The translations under genes and the position numbers were made by a program. This document shows, one piece after another, positions 34,028-42,338 of a stretch of 64,000 nucleotides of DNA (the first letter of the stretch is position 1; each line of letters begins with the position of its first letter). This stretch comes from Oceanicola sp. (GTDB lineage: Bacteria > Pseudomonadota > Alphaproteobacteria > Rhodobacterales > Rhodobacteraceae). Under the pieces are notes generated by a model that worked only from the letters and a program-made list of their open reading frames with translations, made no database searches and was not told where the DNA came from. Where the stretch lies: NCBI GenBank assembly GCA_017792405.1, contig CP051231.1, forward strand, positions 3,046,062 through 3,110,061. The letters run 5' to 3'.

Positions 34028-35539
34028 TCATGCGCCTGCGAGGTCCTCGGGGAGGATCGCGTCGGGCATGTTCTGGTAGCAGACCGGGCGCAGGAAGCGG
34101 CGGATCGAGAGGGTGCCAACGGAGGTTGCGCCGAAGTTGGTGGAGGCCGGGTAGGGGCCGCCGTGGACCATGGTGTCGGCCACTTCGACGCCGGTCGGGT
34201 AGCCGTTCACCAGGATGCGGCCGGCCTTGCGCTCGAGGATCGGCATGAGGCCCTTCGCACGCTCGGTGTCACCCTTATCCATGTGGATGGTGGCGGTGAG
34301 CTGGCCCTCGAAGCCCTTCGCGAGCGTCTCCATCTCTTCTTTACCATTCACCCGTACAACCAGCCCGAGGGGGCCGAAGACCTCCTCGCCCAGCGCGTGG
34401 TCCTGCAGGTAGGCCGCGGCGTCGGTTTCATAGAGATTGGGGCTGGCATTGCGGCCCTCGTCGGCGTTGGTCAGCAGCGGCTGCACGGCATTGCGGCCAT
34501 CGAAGCGGGCCTTGCCGTCTCGATACGCCTTGGCGATGCCGTCGGTGAGCATGGTCTGCGGCGCGGCCTTGGAGAGCGCCTCCTTGGCGGCGGAGACGAA
34601 GGCGTCGCCGTCGGCGCCCTTCTCGACCACGGCGATGCCGGGGTTGGTGCAGAACTGGCCTGCGCCCATGGTGAGCGAGCCGGCCCAGCCTTCGCCCATT
34701 GCGGCACCGCGCGCCTTGGCGGCCTCGGGGAGCACGAACATGGGGTTCACGGAGCCCAGTTCACCGAAGAAGGGGATCGGCTCGGGGCGGGCGGCGCAGA
34801 GGTTGAAGAGCGCGCGCCCCCCGCCGAGGGAGCCGGTGAAGCCCACGGCCTTGATCAGCGGGTGCTCGACGAGGGTGGTGCCCACGTCGCGCTTGCCGCC
34901 CTGGATCAGGGAGAACACGCCGGGGTGGATGCCGCACTTCTTGATGGCGGCGTCGATGGCCTGGGCGACGATCTCGCCGGTGCCGGGGTGGGCGGAGTGG
35001 CCCTTGACCACCACGGGGCAGCCCGCGGCCAGCGCGGCAGCGGTGTCGCCGCCTGCGGTGGAGAAGGCGAGCGGGAAGTTGGAGGCGCCGAAAACGGCCA
35101 CGGGGCCAATCGGGCGTTGGACCATCTTCAGGTCGGGCCGGGGCAGCGGCGCGCGGTCGGGCAGCGCCTCGTCATGGCGCACGTCGAGGTAGCCGCCATC
35201 GCGGATATGCGACGCGAAGAGACGAAGCTGGCCGGTGGTGCGGCCGCGCTCGCCCTGCAGGCGGGCCTCGGGCAGGCCGGTCTCGGAGGTGCCGATCTCG
35301 GTGATCTCGTCACCGCGCGCCTCGATCTCGTCGGCGATGGCGTCGAGAAACTTCGCCCGGGTCTCGCGCGAGCTGTAACCATAGGTCCAGAAAGCCTCTT
35401 CCGCCGCCTCGCAGGCCTTGTTCACCAGATCAGGCGTGCCGACCGAGAACGCGCGTGCGGCGCCATGGGCCGGCTCTGAAGAAAAAACCTCAGTCGCCGC
35501 AACCCAGTTGCCTGCGATCAGATGTTTGCCAGTCAGCAT
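34028..35539 (-). CDS. Aldehyde dehydrogenase (NADP+), 2-oxoglutarate-semialdehyde dehydrogenase-like
   Basis: A 503-aa aldehyde dehydrogenase. GPVAVFGASNFPLAFSTAGG near 145 lines the cofactor cleft, FGELGSVNP near 250 has the general-base Glu, and GAGQFCTNPG near 290 the nucleophile Cys. The order FPLAFS ... GQFCTNPG is typical of 2-ketoglutarate-semialdehyde dehydrogenases of non-phosphorylative sugar-acid pathways. The ATG at 35539 follows GAGGAC. Its promoter shares an operator motif with the divergent enolase-superfamily gene and with the TTT transporter at 50 kb. Confidence 0.85.
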   Translation of the reverse strand: MLTGKHLIAGNWVAATEVFSSEPAHGAARAFSVGTPDLVNKACEAAEEAFWTYGYSSRETRAKFLDAIADEIEARGDEITEIGTSETGLPEARLQGERGRTTGQLRLFASHIRDGGYLDVRHDEALPDRAPLPRPDLKMVQRPIGPVAVFGASNFPLAFSTAGGDTAAALAAGCPVVVKGHSAHPGTGEIVAQAIDAAIKKCGIHPGVFSLIQGGKRDVGTTLVEHPLIKAVGFTGSLGGGRALFNLCAARPEPIPFFGELGSVNPMFVLPEAAKARGAAMGEGWAGSLTMGAGQFCTNPGIAVVEKGADGDAFVSAAKEALSKAAPQTMLTDGIAKAYRDGKARFDGRNAVQPLLTNADEGRNASPNLYETDAAAYLQDHALGEEVFGPLGLVVRVNGKEEMETLAKGFEGQLTATIHMDKGDTERAKGLMPILERKAGRILVNGYPTGVEVADTMVHGGPYPASTNFGATSVGTLSIRRFLRPVCYQNMPDAILPEDLAGA

Positions 35540-35646
35540 GTGAGTAGTCCTCATTGTTTCAGGCCTTGCGAGCCACTTCGGCGGATCTGGAAACCGCTCT
35601 GCGTGGCGAGCGATCGCGCACCTCGGTGATTCCTCATTTTGGGTTA

Positions 35647-35660
35647 TTTGGCATTCCAAA
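35647..35660. promoter_or_regulatory. GntR-type operator A (TTTGGCATTCCAAA)
   Basis: TTTGG-N4-CCAAA, upstream of the aldehyde dehydrogenase. Its complement fits TTTGGAATGCCAAA, related to site B (35741-35758) and sites at 50303-50320 and 50220-50236. See the finding on this shared motif. Confidence 0.55.
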
Positions 35661-35740
35661 CTTCCGCACGCAAGGCGGACCCATGATGTTTCAGTGATTT
35701 ATTACGCTATATTGCCTATTGAAGTCCGAATGATTCGGAA

Positions 35741-35758
35741 ATTATGGTATGCCAAAAT
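35741..35758. promoter_or_regulatory. GntR-type operator B (ATTATGGTATGCCAAAAT)
   Basis: Core TGGTATGCCA at 35745-35754, 42 bp upstream of the enolase-superfamily gene start. It matches site C at 50303-50320 in 16 of 18 positions. A FadR/VanR-type GntR protein is the likely binder. Confidence 0.6.
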
Positions 35759-35799
35759 CAAATCAGGGCAGTTTGCCCGCGCAAGGGAGACCCCATGGA

Positions 35800-36903
35800 A
35801 TGCTGAAGATCGTGAACGCCAAAGTGTCGGCCTATGGGGGCGAGGCGGGGGATGCCTACATTGGCGAGGTCGTGGTGGTGGAGCTTGAAACCGAGAGCGG
35901 GCTGGTCGGCACGGGCTTTGCCAGCGCGCCACGTGGCGTGGGGCACATCTTTCGCGATCTGATCGCAAATGTGCTCGCCCCTCAGATCATCGGCGCCAAC
36001 GCCATGCTGCACCGTGACCTCTGGGAGCGCATGTTCCGGACGATCCCGCGCAGGGGCGGCGAAGGCATCGTGCGCGTCTGCATCTCGGCGCTCGACTTCG
36101 CGATCTGGGATCTGCGCGCCAAAGCCGCCAACTGCACGCTCTCGGAGCTTGTAGGCGGACAGCGCGACAAGGTGCCGACCTACATCAACTGCGCCCACCA
36201 CATGCCCCCCGCCGAACTGGCCGAGCGCGCGGCCTCCTACGTGGCCGACGGCCACCGCGCTTTGAAGATCCGGGGTGCGCGCAGCCATGTGACCATCCAG
36301 GAGGCCGATGCCCGGGTCGCCGCCGTGCGCGAGGCAATCGGGGAGGACGTTCTGCTGATGGTCGATGTGAACGGAACCTGGGACGTGGACACGGCACTAC
36401 AGCAGCTCCGCAAATGGGAACGGCACAATATCTACTGGCTGGAGGAGCCGGTGCAGCCAGAGGACTTTGCCGGCTACCGCGCAGTGCGGGCCCGGGCCGG
36501 TGACGTGCATATCGCCGGCGGAGAGCAGCATACCTCGCTCCACGAATACCAAGCCCTGATCGAGTACGGCGGCATTGATATTGCCCAACCCAACGCAGCC
36601 ATTTGTGGCGGGATCACCGAGTGGATGCGGATCCACGATCATGCCGTGGCCCATGGACGCGTCGTCTCGCCGTGGAACCTTCAGCCGATACACATTCATC
36701 TCGCTTGCGGGCTGCAAAGCGTGAAGTGGCTTGAGTACTTCAAATTGGACAATGCCCTGCTGGGCATCCAGACGATGCTCTTTAGCGGTCCGAGAATTTC
36801 GGAGCGTGTCGAGGCCGACGGGGTCTATCTCGAGCCGCCCACGGCGCCGGGCCTCGGGCTGGAGATCAACCCCGAGGCGGCAGAGAAATACAAGCTCGCT
36901 TAA
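35800..36903 (+). CDS. Mandelate racemase / enolase superfamily protein, probable sugar-acid dehydratase
   Basis: A 367-aa enolase-superfamily enzyme. ALKIRGAR replaces the usual KxK with K-x-R; MVDVNGTW, WLEEPVQPED and AGGEQHTSL provide the three metal ligands (Asp, Glu, Glu). Where many members have a catalytic His, this protein reads SPWNLQPIHIHL. The ATG at 35800 follows AGGGAGA. It is divergent from the aldehyde dehydrogenase and followed by an Fe-alcohol dehydrogenase 48 bp away. Dehydration of an aldonate to a 2-keto-3-deoxy acid is the most likely reaction. Confidence 0.8.
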   Translation: MLKIVNAKVSAYGGEAGDAYIGEVVVVELETESGLVGTGFASAPRGVGHIFRDLIANVLAPQIIGANAMLHRDLWERMFRTIPRRGGEGIVRVCISALDFAIWDLRAKAANCTLSELVGGQRDKVPTYINCAHHMPPAELAERAASYVADGHRALKIRGARSHVTIQEADARVAAVREAIGEDVLLMVDVNGTWDVDTALQQLRKWERHNIYWLEEPVQPEDFAGYRAVRARAGDVHIAGGEQHTSLHEYQALIEYGGIDIAQPNAAICGGITEWMRIHDHAVAHGRVVSPWNLQPIHIHLACGLQSVKWLEYFKLDNALLGIQTMLFSGPRISERVEADGVYLEPPTAPGLGLEINPEAAEKYKLA

Positions 36904-36951
36904 GCTCACGGGCTGCAAGGACAATCAAGAAAACATAGGGAGGGCCGGGAT

Positions 36952-38070
36952 TTGGCCACTATCAACTATCTCACCCAGATCGAGTTCGGCGCCGGTGAGC
37001 TCGACCGGATTGACGAGCTACGCGCGAGCATTGGGGCAAAGCGGCCTTTGATCGTGACCGACAAAGGCATTGTAGCTGCCGGCTTGCTGGATCGGCTGAA
37101 CGCCGCGCTCTCAGAGCCGCTGCCGGTGTTCGACGGCACGCCTGGCAACCCGACGGAGGAGGCCGCACGTGAGGCAGCTGCGCAGTTTCGCGCCGAGGGC
37201 TGCGACAGCATCATCGCGATGGGCGGCGGCTCGCCCATCGACCTTGCCAAGGCGGTCGGCCTGCTTGTGACCCACGAAGGGGCGCTGGCGACCTACGCCG
37301 CCATCGAAGGAGGTATTGCGCGGATAAAGTCGATCGTGCCGATCATTGCGATCCCGACCACCTCCGGCACCGGCAGCGAGGTAGGCCGTGCTTCGCTGAT
37401 GACGCTGGCGGATGGGCGTAAGGTGGGCCTCATCTCGCCACACCTCATTCCGCGACTGGCGCTCTGCGACCCGGAGCTGACCTACGGATTGCCCGCCGGA
37501 CTGACCGCCGCCACCGGCATCGATGCGATCAGCCATTGCGTCGAAACTTATCTCAGCCCGCGCGACAACCCGGTGGCCGACGCCATTGCGCTCGACGGGT
37601 TGCAGCGCGCCGTGACCCACATCGAGCGCGCGGTCACCAACCCGGAGGATGCTGAGGCACGGAGCGGCATGATGATGGCGTCACTGCAGGGCGGTCTGTG
37701 CTTTCAGAAGGGGCTGGGGGCCATCCATGCGCTCTCGCATCCGCTGGGTGCCTACAAGGACATCAACCCGCACCACGGCACGCTGAATGGGATTCTTCTG
37801 GCGCCGGTCCTGCGGCGAAATGCGGCGGCGGCGGCAGACAAATTTGCAGCGATGAGCGCGCGGCTCGGGATCGCCGGTGGCGATGTGGCGGCCCATTTCG
37901 CGGCGCTCTGCGCCCGGCTGAACCTGCCGCAGACCCTCGGCGAGATCGGCTTCGATGGCAGCCAGTGGCAGGACGTGGCCGATGCGGCACTGAAGGATCA
38001 CTCGGCGGCTACGAACCCGGTACCGCTGACCCATGCCGACTATGTGGCGCTCCTCGAAGAGGCTGCCTGA
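36952..38070 (+). CDS. Iron-containing alcohol dehydrogenase
   Basis: A 372-aa group III alcohol dehydrogenase. GGGSPIDLAKAVG near 95 binds the cofactor, PTTSGTGSEVG near 138 is the phosphate loop, and GIDAISHCVETYLS, HALSHPLGAYKDINPHHGTLNG carry the Asp and His metal ligands. Start is TTG 36952, preceded by AGGGAGGG; no ATG fits. It resembles maleylacetate reductase, lactaldehyde reductase and 4-hydroxybutyrate dehydrogenase types. Second gene of the plus-strand pair controlled from the operator region at 35.65-35.76 kb. Confidence 0.87.
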   Translation: MATINYLTQIEFGAGELDRIDELRASIGAKRPLIVTDKGIVAAGLLDRLNAALSEPLPVFDGTPGNPTEEAAREAAAQFRAEGCDSIIAMGGGSPIDLAKAVGLLVTHEGALATYAAIEGGIARIKSIVPIIAIPTTSGTGSEVGRASLMTLADGRKVGLISPHLIPRLALCDPELTYGLPAGLTAATGIDAISHCVETYLSPRDNPVADAIALDGLQRAVTHIERAVTNPEDAEARSGMMMASLQGGLCFQKGLGAIHALSHPLGAYKDINPHHGTLNGILLAPVLRRNAAAAADKFAAMSARLGIAGGDVAAHFAALCARLNLPQTLGEIGFDGSQWQDVADAALKDHSAATNPVPLTHADYVALLEEAA

Positions 38071-38083
38071 AGACTGCTCCGGA

Positions 38084-38099
38084 CGGCGCTACTGCGCCG
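38084..38099. terminator. Small hairpin between convergent operons
   Basis: CGGCGC / GCGCCG stem with a 4-nt loop between the Fe-alcohol dehydrogenase end (38070) and the reductase end (38111). A CCTTTTT run lies about 12 bases further on the plus strand. Modest evidence for termination. Confidence 0.4.
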
Positions 38100-38110
38100 C
38101 CCGGGAAACC

Positions 38111-39001
38111 TCAGGCCTTTTTGCAATAGTAGGCGCTGATGGCCGCCGCATCCGACATGGCGTTGCCGTCTTCGGCGTAGCTCACGTAGGTTTCGACCGC
38201 GCGGTCGATCAGCGGCATTCCCCCACCCTGCTCCACCACGAAGTCTGCCAGCGCCTTCATGTCTTTGGATAGCTGGCGGGCATAGGCCTTGGGTGGATCG
38301 AAATCATCCGATGCCATCTGCTTGTAGGTGCGTTGAAGGATTTGGCTATCGGCCAAGCCGCCGGCGAGGGCGTCGGGTAACAAGGCGGGGTCGATACCGG
38401 CGCGGCGCGCCAGCGTGATGACCTCTGCCATGAGAACATAGTTGGTGCCGACGATGGCCTGATTCAAAGTCTTGGCCACCTGCCCTGCCCCGAGCGGACC
38501 GAGATGCGTGGCGGCGCGCGTCACGGCTCCCAGCACAGGGGCGGCGCGCTCTACGTCTGCCGGGGCGCCACCGATCATCGCGGTGAGGGTTCCGGCCTCC
38601 GCCGGGTCCGGGCCTCCGGAGACGGGCGCGTCGACCCAGGCCACGCCCTTCTCTTTGATGCGGGCGGCGATCTCCAGCGTCAGATCACGGGCGACAGTGG
38701 AGAAATCCACGATCAGCTCCGCGCCGCCGCTGGCCTTGTCGAACCCCTGCGGCCCGAAGCAACAGTTGCGGACAGCCTCTGCGTGAAGCACGCACAAGGC
38801 GAGGATGTCGCTGGCCTCCCGCACGGCTGCGGGGCTCTCCGCCCAGGTCGCGCCATGCGGCACCACCTCGGAGGCACGCTCTGGCTCGAGGTTCCAGACG
38901 GTGACCTGAAAGCCCTGCGACAGCAGGCGGCGGACCATCGGCGCGCCCATGATGCCCAGCCCGACAAAGCCGATCCGGGGAAGGTTGGCATTTGCAGTCA
39001 T
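38111..39001 (-). CDS. NAD(P)-dependent beta-hydroxyacid dehydrogenase (GarR / 3-hydroxyisobutyrate dehydrogenase type)
   Basis: A 296-aa beta-hydroxyacid dehydrogenase. GFVGLGIMGAPMVRRLLSQG (residues 10-29) binds the cofactor, DAPVSGGPDPAEAGTLTAM near 122 is the substrate loop, and GAGQVAKTLNQAIVG near 172 has the catalytic Lys. Tartronate-semialdehyde reduction or 3-hydroxyisobutyrate oxidation are the usual reactions. The start overlaps the amidohydrolase stop (ATGA). It ends the TRAP-linked operon. Confidence 0.86.
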   Translation of the reverse strand: MTANANLPRIGFVGLGIMGAPMVRRLLSQGFQVTVWNLEPERASEVVPHGATWAESPAAVREASDILALCVLHAEAVRNCCFGPQGFDKASGGAELIVDFSTVARDLTLEIAARIKEKGVAWVDAPVSGGPDPAEAGTLTAMIGGAPADVERAAPVLGAVTRAATHLGPLGAGQVAKTLNQAIVGTNYVLMAEVITLARRAGIDPALLPDALAGGLADSQILQRTYKQMASDDFDPPKAYARQLSKDMKALADFVVEQGGGMPLIDRAVETYVSYAEDGNAMSDAAAISAYYCKKA

Positions 39002-39897
39002 AAGTTCTCCATGCGGTAGATGCGGCGGGCGTTGTCGCGGAACATGGCCGCGCGCTGGGCTTCGGAAAAGCCCGAGGTGATCTCGGCGAACCCGTCGAAT
39101 ATGGTCTCGAAGCTGGCGACGAGGGAGTCGACGGGAAAGTTGGAAGCGAACATGACGCGCTCGGGCGAGAAGGCCTCGATGGCTGTCAGAACGATGTTGC
39201 GGTTGTCGTCCACTCGCCAGGGCTGACCAGGCAGCCCGAGGCCGGAGATCTTGAGCGTAACATTGGGGTGCTCGGCCATGCCGTGCAGAGCCTCCCGCCA
39301 GCGCGCGAGCGGCTCTGGCGCCCGGTCAGCGGGCAGGCCGGTGTGGTTGAGGATGATGCGGGTTTCGGGGAAGTCACGGGCAAGGTCGGCGGCGGCATCG
39401 AGGTGCCACCACGGCGTTTGCAGGTCGAACGACAGGCCATTAGGCGCAAGCAGCGCATAGCCCTCGCGCCAGGCCGGATCGTCCATCGAACCGGGCGCTC
39501 CGCGCGCGGCCTTCTCCGCCGCCGGAGCAGAGGCCGGCTTGTGGCGAATGCCGCGAACCAGCGGGTGCGCGCCGTGGGCCGCCAGCACTTCTTCACGGTC
39601 TGCCCGGTCGAGCCAGGCCTGCGCCACCACGACCGTCGGCAAGCCCGCGTCACGGCTGATGGACGTGATCCACTCTACCTCGCCCAGCGGGTCTGCCGGG
39701 TCATACTCGGTTTCGACGTAGACCGACCCGACAACCTCGTACTTCCCGGCGTCGGCCCGGTAATCCGCAGGCAGGTAGGGACGCCTCAGGGCGGAGTAAT
39801 CACCGTAGCGGAAGGGTATCGGCGCGTCATCACACAGCCAGGGATGGTAATTTTGCGTCGGGTCCCAGATGTGGTGGTGGCCGTCGATGATCTGCAT
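38998..39897 (-). CDS. Amidohydrolase family 2 protein, sugar lactonase-like
   Basis: A 299-aa TIM-barrel hydrolase. The start IIDGHHHIWDPTQNYHPWL has the HxH metal motif and WDP typical of L-fuconolactonase and L-rhamnonolactonase relatives. ILNHTGLPADRAPE near 190 has a ligand His, and VMFASNFPVDSL near 255 replaces the usual GSDWPV, so the final Asp is replaced by Asn (SNFPVD). Likely opens a sugar lactone, in line with the dehydrogenase, isomerase and TRAP genes of the same operon. Confidence 0.82.
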   Translation of the reverse strand: MQIIDGHHHIWDPTQNYHPWLCDDAPIPFRYGDYSALRRPYLPADYRADAGKYEVVGSVYVETEYDPADPLGEVEWITSISRDAGLPTVVVAQAWLDRADREEVLAAHGAHPLVRGIRHKPASAPAAEKAARGAPGSMDDPAWREGYALLAPNGLSFDLQTPWWHLDAAADLARDFPETRIILNHTGLPADRAPEPLARWREALHGMAEHPNVTLKISGLGLPGQPWRVDDNRNIVLTAIEAFSPERVMFASNFPVDSLVASFETIFDGFAEITSGFSEAQRAAMFRDNARRIYRMENL

Positions 39898-39902
39898 TGC
39901 CC

Positions 39903-40355
39903 TCAGGCTCCGCGGGTGCGGTCGAGCTCGTGAAGCATTTCCACCCGGCGCACATGGTCGTCGGTCGCGTTGAACTCGGCTTCGACATAGGCCTTGACCA
40001 GATCACGCGCCAGCCAAGGGCCGACGATCTGGGCGCCGATGCACATCACGTTCACATCGTCATGTTCGACGCCTTGGTGGGCGCAGTGCACATCGTGCCC
40101 GATGGAGGCGCGGATGCCGGCACGCTTGTTGGCCGCGATCACCGCGCCCACGCCGGTGCCGCAGATGAGCAGCCCACGATCGGCCGAACCATCGAGCACC
40201 GCATCGCAGACCTTGCCGGAGATTACCGGAAAATCCACGGGTGCGGGATTGTAGGAGCCGACATCGGTGATTTCGTGACCGAGTTCTTGAAGGTACTCGA
40301 CAACCGAGGCCTTGAGCGGAAAGCCCGCATGGTCGGATCCGACGACGAGTTTCAT
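39903..40355 (-). CDS. RpiB/LacA/LacB family sugar-phosphate isomerase
   Basis: A 150-aa isomerase: GSDHAGFPLKASVVEYL at the start, then LLICGTGVGAVIAANKRAGI near 63 with the catalytic Cys, and HDDVNVMCIGAQIVG near 97. Length and motifs match RpiB, which interconverts ribose-5-P and ribulose-5-P, while relatives work on allose, galactose or tetrulose phosphates. In a catabolic TRAP operon without a visible kinase, the true substrate may be an erythrose- or pentose-type phosphate. GGAGACTACC precedes the ATG. Confidence 0.87.
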   Translation of the reverse strand: MKLVVGSDHAGFPLKASVVEYLQELGHEITDVGSYNPAPVDFPVISGKVCDAVLDGSADRGLLICGTGVGAVIAANKRAGIRASIGHDVHCAHQGVEHDDVNVMCIGAQIVGPWLARDLVKAYVEAEFNATDDHVRRVEMLHELDRTRGA

Positions 40356-40375
40356 GGTAGTCTCCTTTTCGGGTG

Positions 40376-41650
40376 TTAACGGATCATCTTGGGCAGGAAC
40401 AGCGACAGTTCCGGCACAAGGGTGAGCAGAAGAAGTGTTGCGACGAGCGGGATGTAGAAGGGCATCATAGCCTTCAGGATCGCACGCATCGACACTTGGG
40501 CAATATCAGTGATGAGGAAGAGTGAGAGCCCCATCGGCGGCGTCACCAGCCCCAGCATCAGGTTGAAGATCGCCACGATACCAAGGTGCACCGGATCGAC
40601 ACCTGCCGCGTGCAACGGGCCGGCGATGATGGGGATGATGAGCAGCGTGGCCGTCGTGCTGTCGAGGAACATGCCGGCGATCAGCAGGATCAGGTTGACG
40701 ATCATCAGCAGCATTACAGGATCCTGCGATATCGAGGTGAGCGTGGCGGCAAAGCTCTGCGGGATCTGCTCGATGGCAAGAATCCAGCCGAAGAGCGCGG
40801 CCGCCGAGACGATTATGAGGATCGCGGCGGTGCTCTTGATGGTCTCGTAGGCGGCATAGAGGATGTGGCCGATCGTCAGCTCACGGTAAACGATGCTGCT
40901 GATGAAGATCACATAGAACACAGTGACGGAGGCTGCTTCGGTGGGTGTGAACCAGCCCAGAAGCATGCCGCCCACCAACAACACAGGCGTGAGCAGTGCC
41001 GGGATTGCTGGCCACAGAGCGGCTTGGATCTCGGAGGGGCGCGCCCAGCGTTCCGCGCGGGGCAGGTTCTTGCGATAGGCGATGATGACCGTAGCGATCA
41101 TCAGCATCAGCACGCAAACGATCGCCGGAATGATGCCGGCCAGCAGGAGCTGCACGATAGAGACGCCGGTGACCGAGCCGTAGATGATGAGCGGTATCGA
41201 CGGCGGAAAGATCGGGCCGACAACAGCAGATGAGGCGGTGACAGCGCCCGCGAAGGCACGCGAAAAGCCGCGCTCGGCCATCGCCTTGATCTCGATCTTG
41301 CCGAGGCCGCCCACATCGGCCAGCGCCGCGCCGCTCATGCCCGAAAAGATAAGGCTGGAGAAGATGTTGACCTGCGCCAGCCCGCCCGGCACCCGGCCCA
41401 CCAACGTATCGGCGAAGCGGAAGATACGGGCCGTGACGCCGGCCTGATTCATCAGGTTGCCGACGAAGATAAAAACAGGCACCGCGACGAGAGGAAAGCT
41501 GTCGAGCGCGTAGGTCATCCGCTGGCCGATCAACTCGATCGGGAAGCCATTGAGCGCGATGTAGAGCGCCGATGGCACGAGGATGGACAGGACGATGGGA
41601 AAGCCCATCAGGAACATGCCGGCGAACACGGCGAGGATCAGGTAGCCCAC
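40376..41650 (-). CDS. TRAP transporter large permease (DctM family)
   Basis: A 424-aa membrane protein with about 12 segments. IFSGMSGAALADVGGLGKIE near 110, IFPPSIPLIIYGSVTGVSI near 150 and LGLVTPPMGLSLFLITDIAQ near 365 are DctM signatures. Starts at GTG 41650 with GAGGTCC upstream. Moves the substrate delivered by the DctP at 42339 with sodium ions. It is followed by the isomerase gene 20 bp away. Confidence 0.9.
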   Translation of the reverse strand: MGYLILAVFAGMFLMGFPIVLSILVPSALYIALNGFPIELIGQRMTYALDSFPLVAVPVFIFVGNLMNQAGVTARIFRFADTLVGRVPGGLAQVNIFSSLIFSGMSGAALADVGGLGKIEIKAMAERGFSRAFAGAVTASSAVVGPIFPPSIPLIIYGSVTGVSIVQLLLAGIIPAIVCVLMLMIATVIIAYRKNLPRAERWARPSEIQAALWPAIPALLTPVLLVGGMLLGWFTPTEAASVTVFYVIFISSIVYRELTIGHILYAAYETIKSTAAILIIVSAAALFGWILAIEQIPQSFAATLTSISQDPVMLLMIVNLILLIAGMFLDSTTATLLIIPIIAGPLHAAGVDPVHLGIVAIFNLMLGLVTPPMGLSLFLITDIAQVSMRAILKAMMPFYIPLVATLLLLTLVPELSLFLPKMIR

Positions 41651-41687
41651 GTCGGACCTCGAAGATTTGCATTCTGGAAACGGGGGC

Positions 41688-42263
41688 TCACAGCGAGAGC
41701 TCCTCGGTGGGTTGCTCGGCGGCGAATGTCACGTACATCGGCAGCCCCATGAGCGCTTTCCAGGCCAGTAGGGCAAACTCCAGCGCGGCGCAGAAGAAGC
41801 CGACCGCCGTGGCCGAAAAGAAGATGTAGTAGGGGATGCCGAGTGTGGGCGTCGCGTTATTCAGGTTTTTCAGCGTCGCGGTCAGCACCGACCAAGAGGC
41901 GAAGGTGAAGGCGGCTAGGCCCAGTAGTGCGATCATCACCCGCAGAGCGCGCTGCACCCATTCGGGGAACACGTGCTGGACTTCCTCCATTCGGACGCTC
42001 GCTCCCGAGGAGACGGTATAGGGAATGGTCAACATCACGACACTGATGAGCATGAAGCGCGAGAGCTCGTCAGCCCCGATCAGCGGGATGCTGAAAAACT
42101 GCCGCATGATGACCTGTGCCATTGGCGTTGCGATCATGACGGCCAGGATCACGAGCCCCGCCAACCGCAGGATCTTGCGCACCGGGTTCAGGATGCGGTC
42201 GGCCAGAAGGGCGTTGGTCGGGAGCGCGGCGGCTTGCGCGCCGGCTTCGGGATCATGCGACAC
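41688..42263 (-). CDS. TRAP transporter small permease (DctQ family)
   Basis: A 191-aa protein with four transmembrane segments (about residues 33-55, 68-88, 110-130, 150-172). MAQVIMRQFFSIPLIGADEL is the DctQ helix 1-2 motif. It starts at GTG 42263; the nearby ATG is out of frame. Connects the binding protein to DctM. Lies after the hairpin at 42303-42330. Confidence 0.85.
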   Translation of the reverse strand: MSHDPEAGAQAAALPTNALLADRILNPVRKILRLAGLVILAVMIATPMAQVIMRQFFSIPLIGADELSRFMLISVVMLTIPYTVSSGASVRMEEVQHVFPEWVQRALRVMIALLGLAAFTFASWSVLTATLKNLNNATPTLGIPYYIFFSATAVGFFCAALEFALLAWKALMGLPMYVTFAAEQPTEELSL

Positions 42264-42302
42264 AGGGCATGCCTCTCCGTCGAACTTGGGTTTGAAACTT
42301 TG

Positions 42303-42330
42303 GGGGAGGGAGAGCGGGCTCCCCCTCCCC
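42303..42330 (-). terminator. Hairpin between dctP and dctQ
   Basis: GGGGAGGG / CCCTCCCC stem of 8 bp, extended by GAG/CTC after one mismatch, in the 75-bp gap between dctP and dctQ. No T-tract. Probably stabilises the dctP message or attenuates downstream transcription. Confidence 0.6.
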
Positions 42331-42338
42331 GCTGGGGA

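Noticed and set aside
33905..35479. A 524-codon open frame on the plus strand
   Set aside because: Antisense to the aldehyde dehydrogenase; no domain, and the composition is that of a shadow frame.
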